DNA of 64,000 nucleotides, from contig JADJWV010000001.1 of the NCBI GenBank assembly GCA_016716185.1, positions 372,001 through 436,000 on the forward strand, given 5' to 3'. The stretch comes from Saprospiraceae bacterium (GTDB lineage: Bacteria > Bacteroidota > Bacteroidia > Chitinophagales > Saprospiraceae). Positions 54,071-62,085 of this stretch are shown here, piece after piece. The stretch's first letter is position 1. Each line of letters begins with the position of its first letter. The notes below the pieces were generated by a model. The model worked only from the letters and a program-made list of their open reading frames with translations, made no database searches and was not told the origin of the DNA. A program made the translations under genes and the position numbers.

Positions 54071-55561
54071 CTAACAATCAATAGCAGAACATAAATATTG
54101 CCAGCTTCCCTCGTAAAAATCTGCAGGAACGTGGTCTTCTAAAATGATTGGAAACTGATGTAGATAATTTTTTACCAGTGTTTCTAATTTGGGATTAAGT
54201 TTTACATCCTTTCTAAAGTGCAGTGCTCTGCATGCAGTCATCCATTCCATGGTCAATACCATCGAGGTGTTTTTGACAATTTGTTGGTGCTTAAGTCCGG
54301 CATTGGCGGCCATGCTGACATGGTCCTCTTGTCCTTTGGAAGACACAATCGAATCGACAGAAGAAGGAGATGCCAGTTGTTTGTTCAAACTTACTGCGGC
54401 GGCGGCGGCATATTGAACGATCATGTAACCGGAGTTGAGTCCGGCATCAGTGGTTAGGAAATCGGGAAGTCCGCGGAAACCGCAAACCAGTTGATAAAGC
54501 CTTCTTTCGGAAATATTAGCCAATTCGCACATAGCCAGCGACAAATGGTCGGATGCAAAGGCGAGGACTTCGGCATGGAAATTTCCTCCTGAAACGATTT
54601 CTCCCGAACTCAGCAGAAGTGGGTTGTCCGTAACCGCATTGATCTCGTTTTCTGCAGTTTGCCGGATGTAATTGAGATTATCCAGGCAAGCGCCATGGAC
54701 CTGGGGAGCGCAGCGGAAGCTGTAAGGGTCCTGTACCGATTTGTCTGGCCGGGAATTCAAGTTGCTGTTTTCAAGCCAGGACGAAATTTCAGCAGCAGCA
54801 TTGATTTGTCCGGCTTGCTTGCGGAGCGCATGTATTTCGGGATGTAAAAAGCTTGTCGTGCAGTTGAATGCTTCACAAGACAGGGCTGAAATCAAGTTAG
54901 CCAGATGGTATAATTTTTCTGCCCGCATCAGATTGTCGAGCAATAAAGCCAGAGAAAATTGGGTGCCATTTAAAAGAGCCAGACCCTCTTTAGCTTTCAG
55001 CATGGGAGCTTTGAGGCCCTCGTTTTGTAATACCATCGAAGCAGGGATTTCCTTTCCGTTGAGGAGAAAACTCCCCTCTCCTATACAAGGAAGAAACAAA
55101 TGAGCAAGCGGAGCCAGGTCGCCGGAAGCTCCCAGTGAACCGATTGTTGGAACTTTAGGATAAAGATTTCTATTGTAAAGTTCGATTAAAAAAGCGACCA
55201 GTTCCTGCCGGACTGCTGACACCCCTTTGGAAAGGCAGATGATTTTAAGCAACAGGCAGATTCGCACGATTTTCTCGGTGGCAGGTTCTCCAAATCCGCA
55301 AGCATGAGACCTGATCAGATTGGACTGCAGTTCGTCCAGCTGGTCGCCAGGAATAACAACATTGCAAAGTGCCCCAAAACCTGTATTGACCCCATAATAG
55401 GCTTTATCGCCATGTTGAATTAAAGCTTCCAGGACCGAACGCCGCTCCTGAATCATCGACAATTGATCGGGACTAAGTGAAATTTTCTGCTCCTTTGTCA
55501 GCAGGGATTTTAGTTGTTCGAAGCTTATTTCGTGGGGCCCTATTTCGGCAATCTTATGCAT
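54071..55561 (-). CDS. hutH: Histidine ammonia-lyase
   Basis: A 496-residue enzyme from the ATG at 55561 that deaminates histidine to urocanate. The MIO-forming Ala-Ser-Gly is at 145-147 (GSLGASGDLAPLAHL) and the selectivity pair S85-H86 (NLIRSHACGFGE) points to histidine rather than tyrosine or phenylalanine. QVHGACLDNLNYIRQ and NFHAEVLAF are also typical. No hutU, hutI or hutG is adjacent. A longer frame to 55612 adds a hydrophobic stretch without family support. Confidence 0.92.
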   Translation of the reverse strand: MHKIAEIGPHEISFEQLKSLLTKEQKISLSPDQLSMIQERRSVLEALIQHGDKAYYGVNTGFGALCNVVIPGDQLDELQSNLIRSHACGFGEPATEKIVRICLLLKIICLSKGVSAVRQELVAFLIELYNRNLYPKVPTIGSLGASGDLAPLAHLFLPCIGEGSFLLNGKEIPASMVLQNEGLKAPMLKAKEGLALLNGTQFSLALLLDNLMRAEKLYHLANLISALSCEAFNCTTSFLHPEIHALRKQAGQINAAAEISSWLENSNLNSRPDKSVQDPYSFRCAPQVHGACLDNLNYIRQTAENEINAVTDNPLLLSSGEIVSGGNFHAEVLAFASDHLSLAMCELANISERRLYQLVCGFRGLPDFLTTDAGLNSGYMIVQYAAAAAVSLNKQLASPSSVDSIVSSKGQEDHVSMAANAGLKHQQIVKNTSMVLTMEWMTACRALHFRKDVKLNPKLETLVKNYLHQFPIILEDHVPADFYEGSWQYLCSAIDC

Positions 55562-55778
55562 GCCCAAAGATAAAACAGCCCAGGCAAGTAGGCCTTTGAT
55601 TTTCAATTCCAAAATAAAGCAATGCTTTTTTGCCGGAACTCCATACCGGCCAGATTTTTAATAGTCAATTTAAACAGGAGAATTAGGTTAAGGTGGGGTT
55701 AAATAAGCCGGGTCGGAAACCAGAACCAGACAATTTAAGTTTAATAGCAAAAGAAAGCAGCTAATTTTTCAAATTCTG

Positions 55779-55786
55779 TACTTTTG
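55779..55786 (+). promoter_or_regulatory. -7 box before the OmpH pair
   Basis: TACTTTTG matches TAnnTTTG and lies about 50 bases before the ATG at 55836. No TTG at the expected distance was found. Confidence 0.4.
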
Positions 55787-55835
55787 TGCACTTTTTGAAG
55801 AATTGAAACGTTTAACGAAATTCAATCTGATCAAC

Positions 55836-56345
55836 ATGAACTATTTAAAAATTCTATTCCTGGTTTTTGTCGGTATGACCGGCTTACATGCTCAAAAATT
55901 TGCACTGGTAGACGTCAATAAAGTTTTGGACAATCTAGAAGAATACAAGAGTGCTCAAGACGAGTTGGACCGTATTGCAGCCGGGTGGAAACAGGAAATT
56001 GCGGTGGAGTACGATAAAATCAAAGCGCTGTATAACAAATACCAGGCTGAGCAGGTATTGTTGACTGAAGAGCAGCGCAAGCTCAAAGAAGAAGAGATCA
56101 CCAATCGCGAAAAGGAAGCCCGAAAAATGCAGAAAGATAAATTCGGTGAAGATGGCGAGTTGTTTAAAAGGAGGCAGGATCTGGTGAGGCCAATACAAGA
56201 TAAAGTGTATACCGCTATTCAGGACTATGCCCTGGCGAACAGTTTGGATGCTATTTTCGATACGAGCGGAACGGCAGGAATTATGTATTACAACAAAGAC
56301 CTCGATAAAACAGAAGCGATTCTCAAGAAACTAAAAACCAAATAA
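55836..56345 (+). CDS. OmpH/Skp-family periplasmic chaperone 1
   Basis: A 169-residue exported protein from the ATG at 55836 (MNYLKILFLVFVGMTGLHAQ signal peptide); a TTG-started extension was rejected. A long Glu/Lys-rich coiled coil (about 45-125) with flanking strands (FALVDVNKVL and DAIFDTSG) is the Skp layout. These trimeric chaperones hold unfolded outer-membrane proteins. A second member follows after 12 bases. Confidence 0.9.
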   Translation: MNYLKILFLVFVGMTGLHAQKFALVDVNKVLDNLEEYKSAQDELDRIAAGWKQEIAVEYDKIKALYNKYQAEQVLLTEEQRKLKEEEITNREKEARKMQKDKFGEDGELFKRRQDLVRPIQDKVYTAIQDYALANSLDAIFDTSGTAGIMYYNKDLDKTEAILKKLKTK

Positions 56346-56357
56346 ATAATTTCAAAA

Positions 56358-56864
56358 ATGAACAAGATCTTTTCAATTCTTTTATTTCTGATTGCAACAT
56401 TGATTGGAACAACGCATGCTCAAAAATTCGGTTATCTGAATTCGCAGTTGCTTATGTCTGAATTGCCCGAAGTCAAGCAGGCCGATGCCACGCTTCAGGC
56501 TTTGCAAACGCAATTGGAAAAAAAGGGGCAACTCATGGTTCAGGAATTGGAAACCAAATACAAAGACCTTCAGAAGAGAGAGCAATCCGGCGAAATCAGT
56601 CCGAAAGCATTGGACGAAGAAGCAAAAAAACTCAAGGAACAGGAAGGCGAATTGGGTAAATACGAGCAGGAAGTCCAAAAACAATTGTTGTCGAGAAGGC
56701 AGGAATTGTTGCAGCCGGTCATAGACAAATTAAACAATGCAATCAAGCAGGTGGCAGCAGAAGGGCAGTTTACCTATATTTTTGATTCCAGCGCGGGAAT
56801 GCTTTTGTTTGCGCAGGAAAATCTGGATGTCACCGCCCTGGTTAAAACGAAGTTAGGTATTTAA
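56358..56864 (+). CDS. OmpH/Skp-family periplasmic chaperone 2
   Basis: A 168-residue sister of the preceding chaperone with a signal peptide ending at THAQ, the strand FGYLNSQLLM, a coiled coil of about 80 residues, and FTYIFDSSAGMLL near the end. The OmpH-OmpH-murI order is usual in Bacteroidota. Whether the pair forms mixed trimers is unknown. Confidence 0.9.
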   Translation: MNKIFSILLFLIATLIGTTHAQKFGYLNSQLLMSELPEVKQADATLQALQTQLEKKGQLMVQELETKYKDLQKREQSGEISPKALDEEAKKLKEQEGELGKYEQEVQKQLLSRRQELLQPVIDKLNNAIKQVAAEGQFTYIFDSSAGMLLFAQENLDVTALVKTKLGI

Positions 56865-56867
56865 CCA

Positions 56868-57671
56868 GTGGATGCCGGTCGGCCCATAGGTATTTTTGAT
56901 TCCGGAATCGGGGGACTGACCATTGCATCGGCTATTCATAAATTGCTTCCCGAGGAAAGCATCATTTATTTTGGGGATACTGCGCATTTGCCGTATGGCG
57001 AAAAGTCGCACGACGCCATTCGATATTTTTCACTGAGGATTTGCAATTTTTTACTCGAGAATAAATGCAAGGCGATTGTAGTTGCATGTAATTCAGCATC
57101 GACAGCCGCATACGAAGTATTGCTTGAATTTTTCAGAGAAAAGGCGGTATTTGTCAATGTAGTTGATCCTTTGATACAAGCCGCTTGTCGATTGAACATA
57201 AAACACGTAGGATTAATTGCCACACACGCCACTGTTCAATCGGGAGTCTATCAGAAAATATTTAAGGCAACGAATCCGGATATAGAGGTTGGAGCTTTGG
57301 CGACGCCATTACTGGCACCGATGATCGAAGAAGGATTTGTCAATAACAACATTAGCCACAGCGTCATTGAAAATTATTTATCGGATCCGGCTCTTTCTCA
57401 TATAGATGCTTTGCTGCTGGCTTGCACCCATTATCCTTTGATCAAAAATGAGATCGAGAATTATTATCAAAAAAAGATCGCAGTTATGGATTCGACCGAA
57501 GTCACTGCGAAGCAGTTGCAAGAAAAACTTCGAGTAAAAAATTTACTCAGTAGTAAAAAAACGTTACAGGACCATTTTTATGTATCGGATTATTCAGAGA
57601 ATTTTGCGAATGCGACCAGGTTGTTTTATCCGGAAAATATAAATCTGGAATTGAAGAATATTTGGGTCTGA
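56868..57671 (+). CDS. murI: Glutamate racemase
   Basis: A 267-residue cytoplasmic enzyme that makes D-glutamate for peptidoglycan, from a GTG start four bases after the chaperone stop. Both catalytic Cys motifs are seen: VVACNSASTAAYE and LLACTHYPLI. The start IGIFDSGIGGLTIASAI and FGDTAHLPYGEKS are typical. Confidence 0.95.
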   Translation: MDAGRPIGIFDSGIGGLTIASAIHKLLPEESIIYFGDTAHLPYGEKSHDAIRYFSLRICNFLLENKCKAIVVACNSASTAAYEVLLEFFREKAVFVNVVDPLIQAACRLNIKHVGLIATHATVQSGVYQKIFKATNPDIEVGALATPLLAPMIEEGFVNNNISHSVIENYLSDPALSHIDALLLACTHYPLIKNEIENYYQKKIAVMDSTEVTAKQLQEKLRVKNLLSSKKTLQDHFYVSDYSENFANATRLFYPENINLELKNIWV

Positions 57672-57952
57672 GGTTCAACTTTTAGAAGTTTCGGCCTTTG
57701 GGCCTTTCGAAGTTTCGACATTCGAACATTCATATCAAAAGCCTGAGTTAACGTTTCGATTTTCTTCTATAAAGCCACGAAGTGTTCAAATGACATAAAG
57801 AAAATGGATGGTATGCTAATATGGATTTTAACTGTTTAACCCGTATGGTCCAAGCTCAATGATCGCCGAATCACCATTAATTTTATATAACTAGTTGGAA
57901 TAAGGAATTTAAAGGAAGAAACTCATGTTGTAATTTTAAATAAAAATAAAAT
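57672..57952. other. Gap with short repeat-like sequence
   Basis: After murI comes a degenerate tract (TTTTAGAAGTTTCGGCC and GGGCCTTTCGAAGTTTCGAC) akin to the TTTTAGGC repeats. No reading frame or RNA was seen in the rest. Confidence 0.4.
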
Positions 57953-58441
57953 ATGAATCCCATTCATTTGCATTTGTTGGTCAATCACGTACCCATTTTT
58001 GCCGTGTTGTTTGGCCTGGCTTTAATGGTTTATGGATTGTTTTTTAAAAATCGCGTAGTTCAGATGACTGCGCTGTTCTTTTTTGTTTTTGGCGCATTGT
58101 CTGCATTGCCTGCCAATCAATCAGGCGAATCAGCCGAAGATGCCATAGAAAATATTGCCGGTATCGATCACCAGATCGTAGAGGAGCATGAAGAATCGAC
58201 AAAGCCTTTTTTTATTGGTACGGTATTGTTGGGAGTGGTTTCGTTGATTACGTTGTTCTTACACAAGAAACAAAAGGCCTTTGCTTCAAAACTACATATT
58301 CCATTAGCCATCATGGCGATGGTTTTGGGCGTTTTTGCTTATCAGGCGGGAGTGAGTGGGGGTAAGATACGCAGGCCGGATTTAAGGGATGGAGCTGGCA
58401 GCATTCAGATGCAGCCGGCGAGGGAGCATGGGGAGGATTGA
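57953..58441 (+). CDS. Small multi-pass membrane protein (DUF2231-like)
   Basis: A 162-residue protein with four predicted helices, starting MNPIHLHLLVNHVPIFAVLF. The histidine-rich start and helix pattern resemble DUF2231-type membrane proteins. A polar loop (GESAEDAIENIAGIDHQ) separates helix pairs. Function unknown; a heme or metal role for the His residues is speculation. Confidence 0.65.
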   Translation: MNPIHLHLLVNHVPIFAVLFGLALMVYGLFFKNRVVQMTALFFFVFGALSALPANQSGESAEDAIENIAGIDHQIVEEHEESTKPFFIGTVLLGVVSLITLFLHKKQKAFASKLHIPLAIMAMVLGVFAYQAGVSGGKIRRPDLRDGAGSIQMQPAREHGED

Positions 58442-58445
58442 ATTT

Positions 58446-58465
58446 GAATGGGTTAAAACCCATTC
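58446..58465. repeat. Hairpin at the 3' end of the transposase unit
   Basis: GAATGGGTTAAAACCCATTC is a perfect inverted repeat next to the transposase stop. IS200/IS605-type elements carry subterminal hairpins recognised by the transposase, so this could be one element end. Confidence 0.5.
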
Positions 58466-58862
58466 TTATTCAATAAATTCATCGCATTCATCCCGGAACG
58501 TGCTTTTGCTGTGATGCTCTTCCTGATTTTTTATGTATTCTCTGACTCGATCCAACAAGGATTCAGAAACAGAAGCTGCATAATATTCATCCTGCCATTC
58601 AAATTTTTCTTGGGTTAATTTATTTTTGTTTATCCAATAGGAAGATTCCCCTTTAATTAATTTCATTACATTTTGTAGGCTGTGATCTCCACTCATTGAA
58701 ACTAGACAATGACAATGATCGGTATAGCCATTGATGAAATCAATGTAAATGCCTTTTTCCCGGGCATTTTCTCGGATGTGATTCCATACATTTAATCTTA
58801 ATTCTTTGGAATGAAGATATGGGTATCTGTTTTTGGTACACCAGACAAAATGAATATAGACT

Positions 58863-58870
58863 TTTAAAAA
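58863..58870. repeat. Left target-site duplication TTTAAAAA
   Basis: TTTAAAAA at 58863-58870 matches 59320-59327, flanking the inserted element directly. An 8-base AT-rich duplication is typical of several transposase families. Confidence 0.75.
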
Positions 58871-59319
58871 GGATCAAATCAAAAATATGGGGAGAAATCA
58901 ACTTTGACGTCAATTTTTAAATAAATTCACGGATTCAAAAAGCCCAAAATTATCCAATTGACTTTCACTTATTCCTAAGATTCATTGTTCTTTTTTGTCT
59001 TGATACAAAAAAGAACCAAAAAAAATCAAGGCTGTTTTCATTTCTTAACGCTAAAACTGACTTAAAAAGCTAAACAAAATAAACTCGCCTTGATCTGCCG
59101 TGTTGGCCCATTGCTTATATGTCATAAAGGATTTATTATAGCTTTAAGCGAGCTCAAACAGTATTTTGTTCTTAACGCTTTTTAAATCAGTTTTAGCTAA
59201 AATGAAAAAGGCCGATCTGAATTTCTGATCTGTTTACTAATTGGACATACTGATTTTATTTATTTCAGATACCAAAATTGCTTCATTTCAACTTAATCCC
59301 CATATATTTTACCTGACCC
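58871..59319. mobile_element. Non-autonomous element (MITE), 449 bp
   Basis: The left end GGATCAAATCAAAAATATGG and the reverse complement of the right end (GGGTCAGGTAAAATATATGG) match at 18 of 23 positions, followed on both sides by a shared GGGGA. It is bounded by 8-base TTTAAAAA duplications. No reading frame of note lies inside. It contains a 12-base-stem hairpin (58987-59016) and two 21-base inverted copies (59050-59070 and 59177-59197) differing at one base. The parent transposase is unknown. Confidence 0.75.
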
Positions 59320-59327
59320 TTTAAAAA
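59320..59327. repeat. Right target-site duplication TTTAAAAA
   Basis: Second copy of TTTAAAAA immediately after the right end of the inserted element and inside the 5' end of the transposase frame. Confidence 0.75.
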
Positions 59328-59457
59328 GGACATAGGGAGTTAGCAATAAAAAATTCGTTCTCGCGTCCCAAGTAAGGGCTGGATTCAAAGCTACAAAATT
59401 ATCAAACAACAAGAAATTTTGATTTCATTTGCGATGAATAAGATTTTTTTAATAGAT

Positions 59458-59970
59458 TCAATAGATTTTTTTAATGTCCGGATTTACCATCCACCTCCCC
59501 CATTTTCTATTGTAAACATGTATGTTATTTGTATTGGATCCGGTAACATCTACAACCGGATATCCCCGATTGACCCATTCGAAAATGCTGCCGTAAAGGT
59601 TGTACACATTTTGATATCCTGATTTGATGAGTTGTTCGCAAATTTTTTCACTTCGATAGCCTACTGAACAATAACAAACGATGCGGGCAGATTTGGGAAT
59701 GTCTTTGACGGATTGCAAGTCGAAGGAATTGTAGCCAACCCATCGTGAATTTTTTAAGTGTGATACCTCGTACTCTTTGTATTCGCGGGTGTCGAGTATA
59801 TAATATTGGTCTGCATGGTTGTATAAGTCAGCACAATCCAATTCAGGGACCAAGTGATCCAGCAAGGACTGAAGTTTCTTTTCGAAAGCAGGGTTGTGAA
59901 CAATAACTTTTGTCTGTGCAGAAAGCGACAAAGAACAAGCGAACACACAAAAGGGAATTATAATTTTCAT
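59458..59970 (-). CDS. Exported rhodanese-like protein
   Basis: A 170-residue protein with a signal peptide (MKIIIPFCVFACSLSLSAQ) and a rhodanese domain: YILDTREYKEYEVSHLKNSR and the active-site loop CYCSVGYRSE with the catalytic Cys. The ATG at 59970 overlaps the mvaD stop by 4 bases, indicating coupling. A thiosulfate or polysulfide role in the periplasm is likely; the substrate is unknown. Confidence 0.85.
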   Translation of the reverse strand: MKIIIPFCVFACSLSLSAQTKVIVHNPAFEKKLQSLLDHLVPELDCADLYNHADQYYILDTREYKEYEVSHLKNSRWVGYNSFDLQSVKDIPKSARIVCYCSVGYRSEKICEQLIKSGYQNVYNLYGSIFEWVNRGYPVVDVTGSNTNNIHVYNRKWGRWMVNPDIKKIY

Positions 59971-61010
59971 GACAGACAAACTGGTCCCGTTCCAACGAGA
60001 TCCCTGATCAGTTTTCCCTCTGCAAGATATTCGGGCAGGCTTGATTCTATCCAGGATTCAATTTCTTCCTGATAACGCTGCGGAAAAAGTAGGTGGATGT
60101 TGGGTCCTGCATCTATTGTAAAGGCCAGCGGAATTTTTGTTTCGTTTCTGAAATTGCGGATGGCGTGGATGATACGTAAGGAATCGGGTTGCAACAACAG
60201 ATAATATGGGTTTGAACTCATCATCAAGCCGTGCAGGGTCATGGCTTCTGTTTCACAGATCTGAATAAATTTTTCAAGATCGCCGGTTTTTAAAGCGGGC
60301 AATAATTCTTTCAAATGATGAAAAGCCTGTTCGATGCGGCCTTCTCTGAAAAAATGACGATTCATGAGATCGTGACCGGCCGATGAAGACACGGATTTTA
60401 CTCCGCCACTCACGATGAAAATGTAATCGCAATAATTTTTAAATTCCACATGCACCTCGTCAGCCATTCCAATTCCAAATTCATCAGAACTGTCGTGCTG
60501 TTGCAAAAAATTTCCCCAAAGGCTGGCAACCGGAAACACAGATCTGCTTGCCGAGCCGGAACCCAGGCGTGCAAACCATGAACCCCGGCGAAAAAATTGA
60601 GAATCAGATATAAATGAATCAGGAAATAAGTGTTGTTCAAATGAAACAATGCATAAAGCAAGCGCACTCATCGCAGAAGCCGAGGAGGCAATACCCGAAG
60701 AATGCGGGAACGTATTCGCACTGTTGATTTCCAGGTGCCAATCCTTCAGCCATGGGAGGTAAATGTCCAGTTTATCTAAAAAAGATAGAATTTTTGGTTC
60801 GAATCCGGGTTTCGGTTTTCCTTCAAACAAAAATTGAAAACGCTTTTGCTCGTCCGGAGTTCTTTTTAACCAATGTACAGAGGTATTGGTATGACTTTCG
60901 GATAGTGTTAAACTTAAAGATGGATTCATGGGGATCTGGTCGGGCAGCTTTCCCCAATATTTGACGATGGCAATATTTGACGGACTGATCCACTGTGTTT
61001 TAATTGACAT
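59967..61010 (-). CDS. mvaD: Diphosphomevalonate decarboxylase
   Basis: A 347-residue GHMP-kinase-fold enzyme that makes isopentenyl diphosphate in the mevalonate pathway. NIAIVKYWGK and the SSGIASSASAMSALALC loop are diagnostic, and the C-terminal TIDAGPNIHLLFP is typical. Its presence implies the mevalonate rather than only the MEP route. It overlaps the DUF4294 gene by 11 bases. Confidence 0.93.
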   Translation of the reverse strand: MSIKTQWISPSNIAIVKYWGKLPDQIPMNPSLSLTLSESHTNTSVHWLKRTPDEQKRFQFLFEGKPKPGFEPKILSFLDKLDIYLPWLKDWHLEINSANTFPHSSGIASSASAMSALALCIVSFEQHLFPDSFISDSQFFRRGSWFARLGSGSASRSVFPVASLWGNFLQQHDSSDEFGIGMADEVHVEFKNYCDYIFIVSGGVKSVSSSAGHDLMNRHFFREGRIEQAFHHLKELLPALKTGDLEKFIQICETEAMTLHGLMMSSNPYYLLLQPDSLRIIHAIRNFRNETKIPLAFTIDAGPNIHLLFPQRYQEEIESWIESSLPEYLAEGKLIRDLVGTGPVCLS

Positions 61011-61617
61011 GGCTGTTGAGGTCTTTTTTCATATCGAATTCATCGAGAACGGCATCCATAACGGGATCCACCCCGTCTTTGTATTTTTCTTTGATCTTGT
61101 AACCGTTGAATTTTCCAATTTGATTGTAATAGAAAGCTGTAAATCCGCCGCGCAGTTCTTTTACGATTGAATGAAAGGATTTATCCAGTTCGCGTTCGAC
61201 CATTTTGATCAGGATCAAACCCTGAGTTCGCGTCAGATTTTTTAAGGTGTTTTCGAACTGTTGCTCCAAGGCCTGATCGATTTGGTCGACAAATTTACGT
61301 TTTTCTTTATCAGTCATACCCGCCGTGGCTTCCTGTACCTGCTGGTATAGGCGCACAGAATGGGCTGCATAGGGGTAAACGACAAAAGCATAGCGGCGGT
61401 ATTTTAAGTAGCGTTCCTGATCGGCAATCGAATCAAATTGTCTTAAGGGAAGTATGCCGGTTAAATCCAATAACGTGGTGAGTAAAGTATCGCCATCATC
61501 GATGCGCACTTCCGTTTCCATGCCGTTAATCCATGTATTGTACACAATGACGCTGTCTTTTTGCGCAAGGCAGCAGTTGAGGATTGAAAAACAAAACAAT
61601 AGCAAACGAATCTGCAT
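61000..61617 (-). CDS. DUF4294-family exported protein
   Basis: A 205-residue protein from the ATG at 61617 (MQIRLLLFCFSILNCCLAQK signal peptide). The segment YLKYRRYAFVVYPYAAHSVR, with charged helices after it, matches DUF4294, a Bacteroidota family of unknown role usually next to mvaD. A 38-residue longer frame lacks a signal at its start and was rejected. Confidence 0.8.
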   Translation of the reverse strand: MQIRLLLFCFSILNCCLAQKDSVIVYNTWINGMETEVRIDDGDTLLTTLLDLTGILPLRQFDSIADQERYLKYRRYAFVVYPYAAHSVRLYQQVQEATAGMTDKEKRKFVDQIDQALEQQFENTLKNLTRTQGLILIKMVERELDKSFHSIVKELRGGFTAFYYNQIGKFNGYKIKEKYKDGVDPVMDAVLDEFDMKKDLNSHVN

Positions 61618-62085
61618 GTTTATAAAACGAAATTGTTGTGATTTGAGTTTATGGCATTTATGGATTTCAGGAATGGAGTCAAAGGTAGCTCTATAATGCA
61701 CAGATCTGTCTTGAAATTTATACGAATCCAAACTCCGGTGAAAGGAATTGGGAGCAGAAATAGCCGGACTCCTTTTTGAACTTCGCCGAAATGAAAAATG
61801 CGCGGGGCTCTAATAAAGGAATGCAATAAGCGCACTTAAATTCTCTTAAAAAACGGAATTTGGCTACCAATCGCCCGTTTCCCTAAAATCTGTTCAAATA
61901 AGGGACACCCTGGATTGAACTCTTCCAAAATAACCGGGTTCGTCAATTATTTTGAGGCTTTTACATAATATTAAGCCAGATTCGCCCTCATATTAAACAA
62001 GGCTTTTATATATCATGGATGAAGTACACAAAGGCACTCTAAATTTGGACTTCGTAACAGATTTTTTAACAAAGACTTGAATTTT
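61618..62085. other. Intergenic region before the SusC-family gene
   Basis: This 468-base divergent gap holds a TAAATTTG box at 62040-62047, about 40 bases before the SusC start. No clear TTG element or operator was seen, and no small gene is supported. Confidence 0.4.
62040..62047 (+). promoter_or_regulatory. -7 box of the SusC-family gene
   Basis: TAAATTTG fits TAnnTTTG. The spacing to the ATG at 62086 is about 38 bases. No TTG at the usual distance. Confidence 0.4.

Larger units (their letters stand above)
58466..59333 (-). pseudogene. IS200/IS605-type (Y1) transposase gene split by a MITE
   Basis: The minus-strand frame 58873-58466 encodes KVYIHFVWCTKNRYPYLHSK onward with the HUH motif in DHCHCLVSM and the catalytic Tyr in REYIKNQ, but has no start codon. 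The missing start lies across the inserted element: ATG at 59333 followed by TCC TTT TTA, which joins exactly to AAA GTC if 58871-59327 or its equivalent is removed. The restored protein (about 142 residues, MSFLKVYIHF start) is a Y1 transposase of normal size. As it stands the gene is broken. Confidence 0.85.

Noticed and set aside
55565..55572. TATCTTTG box (minus strand) as hutH promoter
   Set aside because: It lies three bases before the chosen ATG, so transcription would start inside the gene.
58466..58696. Stand-alone 76-residue protein
   Set aside because: The same frame continues upstream with transposase motifs; the internal Met is not a true start.
61620..61835. 71-codon minus-strand frame upstream of DUF4294
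   Set aside because: Composition is not protein-like and it lies in the leader of the DUF4294 gene.
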